Source: CAIQQQ01 sp040399685
GTDB taxonomy: Bacteria > Pseudomonadota > Alphaproteobacteria > Acetobacterales > Acetobacteraceae
Direction of reading: 5' to 3'
Length of the DNA: 64,000 bases
Assembly (NCBI GenBank): GCA_040399685.1
Contig: JBBART010000011.1
Span: forward strand, 77,785-141,784
Shown here piece after piece: positions 36,676 to 47,708 of the stretch (within the stretch, counting starts at the first letter, position 1; each line of letters begins with the position of its first letter). A program made the position numbers and the translations under genes. A model generated the notes under the pieces. That model was given only the letters and a program-made list of their open reading frames with translations, was not told the DNA's origin and did no database searches.

Positions 36676-37877
36676 GACAAAGCCTCTGCGATGCGGTGGG
36701 CGAGGCGGGTGGCCACGTCGTTCTTGTCCATGCGCGGCCAGTGCTCCACGGCGTCCTCGGTCAGCAGATGCACTTCGTTTTCCAAGCCGCCCATGATGGT
36801 GGTGCCCGCGCCGACATCGTTGGCCACGATCCAGTCGCAGCCCTTGCGGCGGCGCTTGTCGGCGGCATAGGCCAGCACGTCGTGCGTTTCGGCGGCGAAT
36901 CCCACCACCAGGCGGGGGCGTGGATCGCCGTGGGAGATGATGGACAGAATATCCGGGTTCAGCACCAGCGACAGGCTGGGCGGAGTGCCGCCCGGTGTTT
37001 TCTTCAGTTTCAGCCCATTGGCCTCCGTGCGCCAATCCGCGACGGCTGCGGCAAAAACGGCGATGTCTGCCGGCAACGCGGCCGTGCAGGCGGCGAACAT
37101 GTCAGAGGCGGTTTCAACGGCCACGAGATCAACGCCCGCAGGCGTTGGAATGCTGACCGGCCCACTGACCAGCGTTACACGGGCACCGAGTGCTGCCAGG
37201 GCCTGGGCGATGGCATGGCCCTGCCGCCCGGAACTGCGGTTTGCGATATAGCGAACGGGATCGATCGGTTCATGGGTTGGCCCGCTGGTAACCAGCGCAT
37301 GATGCCCCGCCAATGGTTTCGGACTCGTTAACAACGCGACGATCGAATGGAAAATGGCCGATGGCTCACTCAACCGGCCCGGTCCGTATTCGTTGCAGGC
37401 CATCGCCCCGTCGTCTGGCCCGATCACTGCAACGCCGCGGGCGGCCAATGTCGCCATGTTGGCCTGGGTTGCGGCGTGTTGCCACATCCGCACGTTCATG
37501 GCCGGCGCCACGAGCACCGGCTTGTCGGTGGCGAGCAGCAAGGTGGTGGCGAGGTCGGACGCCAGGCCCGCCGCCATCTTGGCCAGAATATCGGCCGAGG
37601 CTGGCGCCACCACCACCAGATCGGCGGCGCGGGAGAGCCTTATATGGCCCATCTCGCTCTCATCGGTCAGCGAAAACAGATCGGTATAGACCCGGTTTTC
37701 AGTAAGCGCCTGCAACGACAGCGGCGTCACGAACTGGGCCCCGCCGGCGGTCAGCACCGAGGTCACGCCGCAGCCGGCCTTGCGCAGCAGACGCACCAGC
37801 TCCAGCGCCTTGTAGGCGGCAATTCCGCCCGAGACGATCAGCAGGACATACTTGCCGTGCAGGATCACAGTCGCCAC
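36672..37877 (-). CDS. coaBC: Bifunctional phosphopantothenoylcysteine decarboxylase/phosphopantothenate-cysteine ligase
   Basis: The protein has 401 residues. The N-terminal FMN-dependent CoaC half has VSGGIAAYKALELVRLLRKAG, MGHIRLSRAADLVVVAPASADILAKMA with the active-site His, and APAMNVRMW. The C-terminal CoaB half has ALVTSGPTHEPIDPVRYIANRSSG and KLKKTPGG. Together they catalyse two steps of coenzyme A synthesis. The start is a GTG at 37877, inside the end of ubiE (13-bp overlap), and the stop overlaps dut. Confidence 0.95.
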   Translation of the reverse strand: MATVILHGKYVLLIVSGGIAAYKALELVRLLRKAGCGVTSVLTAGGAQFVTPLSLQALTENRVYTDLFSLTDESEMGHIRLSRAADLVVVAPASADILAKMAAGLASDLATTLLLATDKPVLVAPAMNVRMWQHAATQANMATLAARGVAVIGPDDGAMACNEYGPGRLSEPSAIFHSIVALLTSPKPLAGHHALVTSGPTHEPIDPVRYIANRSSGRQGHAIAQALAALGARVTLVSGPVSIPTPAGVDLVAVETASDMFAACTAALPADIAVFAAAVADWRTEANGLKLKKTPGGTPPSLSLVLNPDILSIISHGDPRPRLVVGFAAETHDVLAYAADKRRRKGCDWIVANDVGAGTTIMGGLENEVHLLTEDAVEHWPRMDKNDVATRLAHRIAEALS

Positions 37878-38635
37878 CCGGTGTGGATGGCCGCGATCCC
37901 GCCGGTCAGATTCTGCACCTTCACCCGCGACAATCCGGCGTTTTCCATCATGTCGGCCAGCTTTTGCTGGTCGGGGAATATGCGGATGCTTTCGGCCAGA
38001 TATTGATAGCTGTCAGCGTCCCCGGCGATGGCCTGGCCCAGGCGTGGCAGAACCTTGAACGACCAGGCATCATAAATCGGCGCCAGCGCGGCCACCTGCA
38101 CGCGGGAGAATTCCAGGCACGCGAACCGGCCGCCGGGCTTCAGGACACGGCGCGCCTCGGCCAGAACGGCGTCCTTGTCGGTGCAGTTGCGCAGGCCGAA
38201 CGCCATGGAAACCATGTCCACCGACTTGTCCGGCAACGGCAGTTGCTCGGCATCGGCGGTCAGGAAGGTCAGCCGGTCCACCAGGCCGCGCGTCACGGCC
38301 CGGTCCCGGCCGACGCCCAGCATGGCGGCGTTGATGTCGGACAGAATCGTGGGGCCGCCGCCGCCCTGCAGCCAGCCGAACGAGATATCGCCGGTGCCGC
38401 CGGCGAGATCCAGCAGGGTGCGGCGCGGCGAGGGCGCCAGCACATTGATGAAAATCCGCTTCCACAGGCGGTGCACGCCCAGGCTCATCAGGTCGTTCAT
38501 CAGGTCGTATTTCGACGCCACGCTGTCGAAGACAGCGCGCACCATCGGCTTCTTTTCCGCGAGCGGAACGCTGCGGAAGCCGAAATCGATGACGTCGGTT
38601 GCGGGCTCGGCGGGGGAGGCGGGGTTGTCGGTCAT
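37865..38635 (-). CDS. ubiE: Demethylmenaquinone/2-polyprenyl-6-methoxy-1,4-benzoquinol C-methyltransferase
   Basis: The protein has 256 residues. It has VRAVFDSVASKYDLMNDLMSLGVHRLWK, the SAM loop LLDLAGGTGDISF, and VSMAFGLRNCTDKDAVLAEARRVLKPGGRF, all diagnostic for UbiE. It methylates the ring of the ubiquinone precursor. The ATG at 38635 was chosen over more upstream in-frame positions because it gives the usual N-terminus and lies 28 bp from the divergent mutM start. The gene order ubiE-coaBC-dut next to divergent mutM is common in Rhodospirillales. Confidence 0.95.
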   Translation of the reverse strand: MTDNPASPAEPATDVIDFGFRSVPLAEKKPMVRAVFDSVASKYDLMNDLMSLGVHRLWKRIFINVLAPSPRRTLLDLAGGTGDISFGWLQGGGGPTILSDINAAMLGVGRDRAVTRGLVDRLTFLTADAEQLPLPDKSVDMVSMAFGLRNCTDKDAVLAEARRVLKPGGRFACLEFSRVQVAALAPIYDAWSFKVLPRLGQAIAGDADSYQYLAESIRIFPDQQKLADMMENAGLSRVKVQNLTGGIAAIHTGWRL

Positions 38636-38663
38636 GACAGCCAGTGTATAGCCACTATTTGTT

Positions 38664-39503
38664 ATGCCGGAACTCCCAGAAGTCGAAACCGTGATGCAGG
38701 GCCTCAGCGCGCGATTGCTGGGCCGCGTCATTCAACGCGCCCAGGTGCATCGCCCGAACCTGCGTTGGGCGTTTCCGCCCAATCTCGCCGAGATTCTGAC
38801 CGGCGCACGCGTGGTCAGCTTTCGGCGGCGGGCGAAATACATGCTCATGCGGCTGGAGGGCCGCCCGTCGGTGCTGATCCATCTGGGCATGTCCGGGCGG
38901 ATGAACATCTCCGATATCGGCCGCAACGACATTCCCCTTCACGAACACTTAACCCTTGAGACGGATGATGGCTGCAGGGTCGGCTTTGTCGATCCGCGCC
39001 GGTTCGGCTCGGTCGACCTGGTGTCGGCCGATGCGGAGGATGCGCACCGGCTGTTGGCAGGGCTGGGGCCGGAACCGCTGGATGCGGTGTTTGACGCTAG
39101 CCATTTGACGAAGGCGTTGGCGGGGCGTGCGACTCCCATCAAGTCGGCCTTGCTGGACCAGCGAATCGTGGCGGGGCTCGGCAATATATATGTGTGCGAG
39201 GCGCTGTTCCGCGCCAAGATTGACCCTGAGCGTCTGGCCGGAAAAGTGTCGGTGGCTGCTATCCGCCGTCTGGTGGCCGAGATCAAGGCCACGCTTGCCG
39301 AGGCAATCGCTGCCGGTGGCTCGTCGTTGCGCGACTACGTGCAGCCAGATGGGGAACTCGGCTATTTTCAGCATGGCTTCAAGGTCTATGGCCGCACGGG
39401 GCAAGCTTGCGAGCTATGCCCAGGATTGCCCGAATGCGCCGGCGTGGCCCGCATTGTCCAGGCGGGGCGCAGCACGTTCTATTGTCCGCGCACCCAACGC
39501 TGA
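38664..39503 (+). CDS. mutM: Formamidopyrimidine-DNA glycosylase (Fpg/MutM) with altered zinc finger
   Basis: The protein has 279 residues. The N-terminus PELPEVETV has the catalytic Pro2 and Glu3. The lysine in GRVIQ..HRPNLRW, the helix-two-turn-helix LLDQRIVAGLGNIYVCEALF and the DYVQPDGELGYFQHGFKVYGR segment are typical. The enzyme removes 8-oxoguanine and cuts the strand. The C-terminal zinc finger is unusual. Instead of CxxC...YCPxCQ it reads CELCPGLPEC...FYCPRTQR, so the fourth Cys is Thr and an extra Cys sits in a 5-residue insertion. The gene is divergent from ubiE. Confidence 0.95.
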   Translation: MPELPEVETVMQGLSARLLGRVIQRAQVHRPNLRWAFPPNLAEILTGARVVSFRRRAKYMLMRLEGRPSVLIHLGMSGRMNISDIGRNDIPLHEHLTLETDDGCRVGFVDPRRFGSVDLVSADAEDAHRLLAGLGPEPLDAVFDASHLTKALAGRATPIKSALLDQRIVAGLGNIYVCEALFRAKIDPERLAGKVSVAAIRRLVAEIKATLAEAIAAGGSSLRDYVQPDGELGYFQHGFKVYGRTGQACELCPGLPECAGVARIVQAGRSTFYCPRTQR

Positions 39504-39535
39504 CTATGCATCAAGGCAATCCAGGGAGAGATAGA

Positions 39536-40312
39536 ATGTCCGCACCCGAATTGATCCTCACCGAAACCCATGGCCGCGTGGCCCTCATCCGGCTCAACCG
39601 CCCCAAGGCGCTGAACGCGCTGTGCGACCAGTTGATGGCCGAACTCGGCACGGCCCTGCTGGCCTTCGATGCGGACCCCGCCATCGGCGCCATCGTGCTC
39701 ACCGGCTCCGAGCGCGCGTTTGCCGCCGGTGCGGACGTGAAGGAAATGAAGGACCGCCGCTATCCCGCCGTGGCGCTGGATGATTTCATTGGCCGTTGGG
39801 AGACGATCCTGCAGGTCAAGACGCCGGTGATCGCGGCTGTTGCAGGCTTTGCGCTTGGCGGCGGATGCGAGCTGGCGATGATGTGCGACATGATCGTGTG
39901 CGCCGATACCGCGAAGTTCGGTCAGCCCGAGATCGGCCTCGGCACCATTCCCGGCGCGGGCGGTTCGCAGCGGCTGACGCGTGCGATCGGCAAGTCCAAG
40001 GCGATGGACCTGATATTGACGGGGCGGATGATGGATGCCGCCGAAGCCGAACGCTGTAATCTGGTCAGCCGTGTATTTCCGGCCGATGCGCTGGTCACCG
40101 AGGCGCTGGCGATTGGCGCCAAGATCGCGGGCTACTCCCCTGTGGCGACGGCGATGGCCAAGCAGGTGGTCAATCGTGCGTTCGATACAACGCTGACCGA
40201 GGGGCTGCGCGCTGAACGCTCGGTTTTCCTGTCGTTGTTCGGCACAGTCGATCAGATCGAAGGCATGGGCGCCTTCGTCGAGAAGCGGCCGGCGCGATTT
40301 CACGGTGAATAG
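39536..40312 (+). CDS. Enoyl-CoA hydratase
   Basis: The protein has 258 residues of the crotonase family. It has RVALIRLNRPKALNALCDQL, the oxyanion-hole segment AFAAGADVKEM, and AVAGFALGGGCELAMMCD and AKFGQPEIGLGTIPGAGGSQRL with the two catalytic Glu residues. It hydrates trans-2-enoyl-CoA in fatty-acid beta-oxidation. The ATG at 39536 follows a good AGGGAG. The frame extends upstream into mutM, but the RBS decides the start. It lies 32 bp after mutM and may share its transcript. Confidence 0.93.
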   Translation: MSAPELILTETHGRVALIRLNRPKALNALCDQLMAELGTALLAFDADPAIGAIVLTGSERAFAAGADVKEMKDRRYPAVALDDFIGRWETILQVKTPVIAAVAGFALGGGCELAMMCDMIVCADTAKFGQPEIGLGTIPGAGGSQRLTRAIGKSKAMDLILTGRMMDAAEAERCNLVSRVFPADALVTEALAIGAKIAGYSPVATAMAKQVVNRAFDTTLTEGLRAERSVFLSLFGTVDQIEGMGAFVEKRPARFHGE

Positions 40313-40367
40313 CAGGGGCGAATAGCAGGAATGCCGGATCTGGGGCGCATGCCCCACTCCGGATTTC

Positions 40368-40396
40368 TTGACTCTGTTCGGCGCACTGCCTAAGAT
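40368..40396 (+). promoter_or_regulatory. Sigma-70-type promoter of rpsT
   Basis: TTGACT at 40368-40373 and TAAGAT at 40391-40396 are separated by exactly 17 bp, which fits a housekeeping alphaproteobacterial promoter. Transcription would start near 40403, giving a leader of about 140 bases before the rpsT ATG at 40546. No other good promoter was seen in the 233-bp gap after the enoyl-CoA hydratase. Confidence 0.72.
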
Positions 40397-40545
40397 ACCA
40401 CTCCCTGCCTGATGATGTGGCAGAAAAGAATAACGATCGCGTTGCCGTTCGCACGCTTTGCATGGCGGGCGTTTGGTGGCATGATACTAAGTCATGTAAT
40501 TGTAACCGGGGCGGTTTGCCGCTCCTGATAGATTGAAGAGAGCCC

Positions 40546-40815
40546 ATGGCCAACACCGCCTCCGCGCGTAAGCGCATTCGCCAGATCGCTGTTCGCACCG
40601 ACCGCAACGCCGCCCGCAAGTCGCGGATGCGCACCTTCATCAAGAAGGTCGAGACCGCGATCGCGTCGGGCGACAAGGCCCAGGCCATCGAGGCTCTGCG
40701 TCTGGCCCAGCCGGAAGTGCAGCGCGCCGTCACGAAGGGTGTGATGCACCTCAACACCGTGGCGCGCAAAATCTCTCGCCTGTCTGCGCGCATCAAGAGC
40801 CTCGCCGCCGTCTGA
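40546..40815 (+). CDS. rpsT: 30S ribosomal protein S20
   Basis: The protein has 89 residues and is very basic. The N-terminus ANTASARKRIRQ and the segment NAARKSRMRTFIKKVETAIASGD are typical of S20, with C-terminal GVMHLNTVARKISRLSARI. It binds 16S rRNA early in 30S assembly. A GAAGAGAG precedes the ATG. A strong terminator lies 65 bp after the stop, then dnaA. Confidence 0.97.
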   Translation: MANTASARKRIRQIAVRTDRNAARKSRMRTFIKKVETAIASGDKAQAIEALRLAQPEVQRAVTKGVMHLNTVARKISRLSARIKSLAAV

Positions 40816-40880
40816 TGTGATGGCGCCTCGCGGCTTAAGTGCCGTGTGGGTGAGGTTAACTGACTTTGAATCTGTACATT

Positions 40881-40923
40881 CACGCGGCCGTGCCAGTTAC
40901 TGGCTGGCCGCGTGTTTGTCTTT
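40881..40923 (+). terminator. Intrinsic terminator after rpsT
   Basis: CACGCGGCC (40881-40889) pairs with GGCCGCGTG (40906-40914), with an inner GCCAG/CTGGC stem. This is followed by TTTGTCTTT at 40915-40923. It is a strong rho-independent terminator that separates rpsT from dnaA. Confidence 0.85.
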
Positions 40924-40946
40924 GCGATTTGTAAAGTTTATCGAAC

Positions 40947-40968
40947 GACGCTGCATGCGGCGTCTTTT
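40947..40968 (+). terminator. Second small hairpin with T4 tract upstream of dnaA
   Basis: The near-palindrome 40947-40954 / 40957-40964 (GACGC arms with GC pairs inside) is followed by TTTT at 40965-40968. It could be a back-up terminator for rpsT or a hairpin in the dnaA leader. The evidence is weaker than for the first one. Confidence 0.4.
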
Positions 40969-41082
40969 GCATTGCTTGCGTGCGATTTTCCGATTACTTC
41001 TTTTTGGTGGCGGGAGAGTGTTTCCCAGCCGAAAAGCGCCGCCGCTATATTGCGCGGGCGCATTTAGCTTAGGGGAAACACC

Positions 41083-42615
41083 TTGTATACACGCGCATCG
41101 GAGGAAGCGGCTTTGCCAACCAATTCCGCGCGGACCGCCGTTACCCCAATCGATGCCGACGCCCAACTCGTCGTTCAGTGGGCCCGCGTGCGCGGCCGGT
41201 TGCAGAACGAGGTTGGGGACGTTGAATATCGCACCTGGCTGCGGCAAATGACCCTCGAAGGTCTCGACGGCGATGAGATCACTGTCCGTCTGCCCACCCG
41301 ATTCCTGCGAGACTGGGTTCGCTCGCATTATGGCGACCGGCTGAACGCCTTGTGGACGGCTGAGAACGAATCCGTCCGCCGCGTTGAAATTCGCGTTGGG
41401 CCAGGCGTGCAGATGGGCGTTATCTCCGAGCCGCTGAGCGCCGCGCCGCCCAGTGCCGTCCCCGCGAGTGAGCCTGTGGCGCGGCCGGTGGTTGTGCCAG
41501 AGATCGTGGCGCCCACGCTCGACATCGACCATGAGCCGCTTGCCGCGGCAGTCCCTGCGCGGCCGGAAGATCGGAACGACGCACCGCTGGATGCCCGCTT
41601 CACCTTCGACAGCTTTATCGTCGGAAAGCCAAACGAATTCGCCTATGCCTGCGCCCGCCGCGTGGCGGAAAAGCCGGCCAGCCAGGGTTTCAACCCGCTG
41701 TTCCTGTATGGCGGCGTCGGCCTCGGCAAAACCCATCTGATGCATGCCATCGCGTGGCATCTGACCAATCCGGCCGAAGGCGAGAACCGCAAGCCGGTGA
41801 CGGTTGCCTACATGTCCGCTGAAAAGTTCATGTATCGGTTCATCGCCGCCATTCGCAGCAAGTCGACGATGGAGTTCAAAGACTCGCTCCGCAGCGTTGA
41901 CGTGCTGATGGTCGACGATTTGCAGTTCCTGATTGGCAAGGATGCCACGCAGGAAGAATTCTTCCACACGTTCAATGCGCTGGTGGATGCCGGCAAGCAG
42001 ATCGTTGTGTCGTCTGATAAGTCGCCTTCCGATCTGTCCGGCCTTGAGGACCGCGTTCGCACCCGCCTTGGCTGCGGCATGGTGGCCGATCTTCACGCCA
42101 CCACCTTTGAATTGCGGATGTCCATTCTGGAGGCCAAGGCCACCCGTGCCGGCGTGCCGGTGCCGCACAAGGTGATGGAATTCCTCAGCCACAAGATCAC
42201 GTCCAACATCCGTGAGCTGGAAGGCGCGCTGAACCGGCTGATCGCCCACGCCAATCTGTTCGGCCGCAGCGTCACGCTGGAAGCCACGCAAGAAGTGCTG
42301 CACGACATCCTCAAGGCGCATGATCGTCGCGTCACGATTGAGGAAATCCAGCGCCGGGTGGCCGAGCATTACAACATCCGTCTCACCGATATGTCCTCGG
42401 CCCGTCGTGCCCGTGCTGTGGCCCGGCCACGGCAGGTAGCGATGTATCTGGCCAAGCAGCTTACCAGCCGGTCGTTGCCGGAGATTGGGCGAAAGTTTGG
42501 CAATCGGGACCATACCACCGTCATGCATGCGGTTTCGCGTGTGACGGAGCTGATGGAGCGTGATTCGGCGTTTGGCGAGGATGTGGATCTGCTGCGTCGG
42601 ATGCTCGAAAACTAG
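41083..42615 (+). CDS. dnaA: Chromosomal replication initiator protein DnaA
   Basis: The protein has 510 residues and starts at TTG, preceded by AGGGGA with 6-base spacing. Domain I (VQWARVRGRLQNEVGDVEYRTWLRQM) is followed by a Pro/Ala/Val-rich linker of about 70 residues. The AAA+ core has Walker A LYGGVGLGKTHLMHA and Walker B VLMVDDLQFL. The DNA-binding domain carries the signature ARPRQVAMYLAKQLTSRSLPEIG with FGNRDHTTVMHA. It binds and opens oriC. No cluster of DnaA boxes is visible in its flanking gaps, as is usual where oriC lies elsewhere. dnaN follows after a palindrome-rich gap of 194 bp. Confidence 0.97.
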   Translation: MYTRASEEAALPTNSARTAVTPIDADAQLVVQWARVRGRLQNEVGDVEYRTWLRQMTLEGLDGDEITVRLPTRFLRDWVRSHYGDRLNALWTAENESVRRVEIRVGPGVQMGVISEPLSAAPPSAVPASEPVARPVVVPEIVAPTLDIDHEPLAAAVPARPEDRNDAPLDARFTFDSFIVGKPNEFAYACARRVAEKPASQGFNPLFLYGGVGLGKTHLMHAIAWHLTNPAEGENRKPVTVAYMSAEKFMYRFIAAIRSKSTMEFKDSLRSVDVLMVDDLQFLIGKDATQEEFFHTFNALVDAGKQIVVSSDKSPSDLSGLEDRVRTRLGCGMVADLHATTFELRMSILEAKATRAGVPVPHKVMEFLSHKITSNIRELEGALNRLIAHANLFGRSVTLEATQEVLHDILKAHDRRVTIEEIQRRVAEHYNIRLTDMSSARRARAVARPRQVAMYLAKQLTSRSLPEIGRKFGNRDHTTVMHAVSRVTELMERDSAFGEDVDLLRRMLEN

Positions 42616-42622
42616 GCGAGCG

Positions 42623-42743
42623 CTGGGCTCCGCCCAGACCCGCCAGGGGCCGAGCCCCTGGACCTCACATATTTCAAAAAAATATTCATCGGATGCGGGT
42701 GCAGGGCGCGCGGCGCTCTGCTGGGTCCAGGGCAAAGCCCTGG
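42623..42743. repeat. Three short palindromes between dnaA and dnaN
   Basis: Three hairpins lie in this gap: CTGGGC/GCCCAG at 42623-42637, CCAGGGGC/GCCCCTGG at 42643-42661, and CCAGGGC/GCCCTGG at 42727-42743, each with a 3-base loop. The second and third share the CCAGGG...CCCTGG core, so they look like copies of one dispersed GC-rich element. The third is followed by a T7 run near 42754-42760 and may terminate dnaA transcripts. Downstream, TATATT at 42763-42768 could be a -10 for dnaN, but no matching -35 is seen. Confidence 0.6.
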
Positions 42744-42809
42744 CCTTCCTTGGTTTTTTTGTTATATTGGGGTCCCCGATTCGTGGCCCTGGTCTCAGAG
42801 GATCCGTTT

Positions 42810-43934
42810 ATGAAGTTCAAGGCCGACCGCGCGGTGCTGCTCAAGGCTTTGGCCCACGTCCAGAGCGTTGTTGAAAAGCGCAACACCATCCCGATTCTCG
42901 CCAACGTCATGATCGCGGTCCGCGACGTCAAATTGACGCTCACCGCCACCGACATGGAGATCGCGGTCGTCGAGGACGTCGCCGCCACCTCCATCCGCAA
43001 CGGCGCCTGCACGGCCCCTGCCGCCACCTTGTATGAAATCGTCCGCCGGCTGCCTGAGGGCGCCGAGGTCGAGTTCGATCATCCAGGCGGCGAGACCCAG
43101 TTGGCCTTGCGCGCCGGGCGTTACGCCACAAGCTTGGTTGTGCTGCCGATCGACGATTTCCCGTCCATGACGGCCGGCACCTTGCCGCATAAATTCTCGG
43201 TCGAGGCGCAGGATTTGCGCGGCCTGATTGACCGGACCCGTTTTGCGATCTCCACCGAGGAGACGCGCTATTACCTGAACGGCATCTATTTCCACGCCAC
43301 CGAGAGCGACGGCGTGCCGGTGCTGCGCGCTGTGGCCACCGACGGCCATCGTCTGGCGCGCGTGCAGGTGCCTTTGCCCGAAGGCGCTGCTGGCATTCCC
43401 GGCGTGATCATTCCGCGCAAGACGGTCGGCGAGTTGCGCAAGCTGCTGGACGAGGCGACCGACCCGGTGGAGATCGCCATGTCGGACACCCGCATCCAAT
43501 TCACGGTCGGCACCATCACGCTGACCAGCAAGCTGATCGACGGCACGTTCCCGGAATATGACCGCGTGATCCCGCGTGACAACGACAAGATCCTGCGCGT
43601 TGGCTGCAAGGATTTCGAGGCGGCGGTGGCCCGTGTGTCGGCCATTTCGTCCGAGCGTTCGCGCCCGGTGAAGCTGTCGCTGGCGAAGGATCTGCTGGTG
43701 ATCTCGGCGGCCTCCCCCGAGCAGGGCACGGCGACCGAGGAACTGGACGGCGACCGCGTGACCTACACGGCCGGCCCGTTGGAAATTGGCTTCCAGGCGC
43801 GCTATCTGAACGACATCACGGCCCAGATTGCCTCGCAGGTTGAGTTCCGCTTCTCCGACGGCTCGGCGCCGACGGTGGTGCAGGACAGTGCCGATTCGTC
43901 GGCGTTGTATGTCTTGATGCCGATGCGTGTCTGA
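42810..43934 (+). CDS. dnaN: DNA polymerase III subunit beta (sliding clamp)
   Basis: The protein has 374 residues. It begins MKFKADRAVLLKALAHVQSVVEKRNTIPILANVMI, the clamp N-terminus. The three repeated clamp domains are visible (YYLNGIYFHATE, ATDGHRLA, YDRVIPRDNDK), and it ends YVLMPMRV, the conserved C-terminal pocket. It encircles DNA and tethers polymerase III. The ATG at 42810 follows AGAGGA; the longer open frame upstream is not coding. recF follows after 8 bp. Confidence 0.97.
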   Translation: MKFKADRAVLLKALAHVQSVVEKRNTIPILANVMIAVRDVKLTLTATDMEIAVVEDVAATSIRNGACTAPAATLYEIVRRLPEGAEVEFDHPGGETQLALRAGRYATSLVVLPIDDFPSMTAGTLPHKFSVEAQDLRGLIDRTRFAISTEETRYYLNGIYFHATESDGVPVLRAVATDGHRLARVQVPLPEGAAGIPGVIIPRKTVGELRKLLDEATDPVEIAMSDTRIQFTVGTITLTSKLIDGTFPEYDRVIPRDNDKILRVGCKDFEAAVARVSAISSERSRPVKLSLAKDLLVISAASPEQGTATEELDGDRVTYTAGPLEIGFQARYLNDITAQIASQVEFRFSDGSAPTVVQDSADSSALYVLMPMRV

Positions 43935-43942
43935 AGTCGGGC

Positions 43943-45070
43943 GTGTCTGATCCGGGATTGCGGCTGGTCCGGCTCACGCTGGGCCGGTTTCGCAATTACG
44001 AAGCCCTGTCGTGGACGCCCGGTGGCCGTATGGTGGTCATCAGCGGCGCCAACGGCAGCGGCAAGACCAATCTTCTGGAATCGATCTCGTTTCTTGTGCC
44101 CGGGCGTGGCCTGCGTGGCGCCCGGATTCCGGAGGTGGCGCAGTCCGGCACCGGCGCCTGGGCTGTGCATGGCCGGTTCGAAACACCAGACGGCCCCGCC
44201 GAAATCGGCACCGGCACCACGGACGAAAACCCCGAACGCCGCATCTTCCGCCTTGATGGCGCGGCCCCGCGCAACCAGGCGGAGCTTGCTGCACGGGTGG
44301 CGGCGGTGTGGTTGACGCCGCAGATGGACCGGCTGTTCCAGGAGGGCGCGTCCGGTCGCAGGCGGTTTTTGGACCGGCTGGTCTATGGCATCGAGCCCAC
44401 CCACGCGCGCGAGGTGGCGGCCCATGATACGGCGATGGCCGGGCGCAATCGCCTGTTGTCCGAAGGTCGGCGCGATGTGGCGTGGCTGGCCGGGTTGGAG
44501 GATGCGATGGCCCGGCATGCGGTGGCCGTTGTGGCGGCGCGGTGCCTGTTGGTGGCGCAGTTGAACGCGGCGCTGGCAGGTGGCGTGGCGGGCGCTTTTC
44601 CGGCGGCGCAGTTGTCGCTGCTGTCCCCTATTGCCGACCGGCTCGCCACCATGCCCGCCTTGGCGGTGGAGGACTGGCTGCGGGACTCCCTGGCCGCGTC
44701 CCGGCCGCGTGATGCGGCGGCGGGTTCTGCGTTGCTGGGTGCGCATCGTGACGACATGGCGCTGCACGACCTGCATACGGGTGTGGCCGCCTCGCAGGCC
44801 AGCACCGGCCAGCAGAAGGCGTTGTTGATTGGCGTTGTGTTGGGGCACGCCTCTTTGCTGGCCGAGGCGCGAGGCGCGGCGCCGCTGTTGTTGCTGGATG
44901 AGCCTGCAACGCATCTTGATCCTGGCCGCAGGGCCGACCTGTTTGCCGCCCTTGCGGCCTTGCCGGCGCAGGTGTTTTTAACGGGCACCGATGCCGAAAC
45001 ATTCCAGCCTCTGCGCGGCCATGCGGCGTTCTGGCGCACGGGCGCCAATGGGCTGCACGCGGACCTGTAA
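43943..45070 (+). CDS. recF: DNA replication and repair protein RecF
   Basis: The protein has 375 residues and starts at GTG. It has LRLVRLTLGRFRNYEAL, Walker A SGANGSGKTNLLESISFLVPGRGLRGA, the SMC-like signature STGQQKALLIGVVLGHASLL and Walker B LLLLDEPATHLDPGRR. RecF, with RecO and RecR, loads RecA at gapped DNA. It lies 8 bp after dnaN and 105 bp before gyrB in the classical dnaA-dnaN-recF-gyrB order. Confidence 0.95.
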   Translation: MSDPGLRLVRLTLGRFRNYEALSWTPGGRMVVISGANGSGKTNLLESISFLVPGRGLRGARIPEVAQSGTGAWAVHGRFETPDGPAEIGTGTTDENPERRIFRLDGAAPRNQAELAARVAAVWLTPQMDRLFQEGASGRRRFLDRLVYGIEPTHAREVAAHDTAMAGRNRLLSEGRRDVAWLAGLEDAMARHAVAVVAARCLLVAQLNAALAGGVAGAFPAAQLSLLSPIADRLATMPALAVEDWLRDSLAASRPRDAAAGSALLGAHRDDMALHDLHTGVAASQASTGQQKALLIGVVLGHASLLAEARGAAPLLLLDEPATHLDPGRRADLFAALAALPAQVFLTGTDAETFQPLRGHAAFWRTGANGLHADL

Positions 45071-45175
45071 TACCCCGGTATTCTGCCGCTCTAAGGTGGC
45101 GATTTCAGGCGCGAGGCTGTATAGTCACTTTATCAATTGCACAAACCGTACCTCTCCCTGGAGCACCCACTCGGC

Positions 45176-47626
<2,451 letters not shown>

Positions 47627-47629
47627 GCC

Positions 47630-47678
47630 TGATGTGGTCGGCCACATTAAACGAGATTCGGCCAACATTACCGAGACA
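47630..47678. repeat. IS21-family-like terminal repeats (insertion-sequence end remnant)
   Basis: The sequence begins with TG at 47630. It contains an inverted repeat (ATGTGG...CCACAT, 47632-47649) and two imperfect 20-bp direct repeats, 47639-47658 and 47659-47678. They share CGGCC, ATTA and GAGA at nearly the same spacing. Ends that start with TG and carry multiple short direct repeats are typical of the IS21 family. No istA or istB gene is next to it, so this would be a solo end left at the junction between gyrB and the island. Confidence 0.45.
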
Positions 47679-47708
47679 ACCGGCACCACTCATCGGCCTC
47701 TCTGACGG

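Noticed and set aside
40816..41082. Region before dnaA examined for an origin of replication
   Set aside because: Only terminator hairpins were found; no set of DnaA boxes. The origin probably lies elsewhere, as in many alphaproteobacteria.
40897..42735. 612-codon minus-strand frame opposite dnaA
   Set aside because: Antisense shadow of dnaA; no recognisable motif and no RBS.
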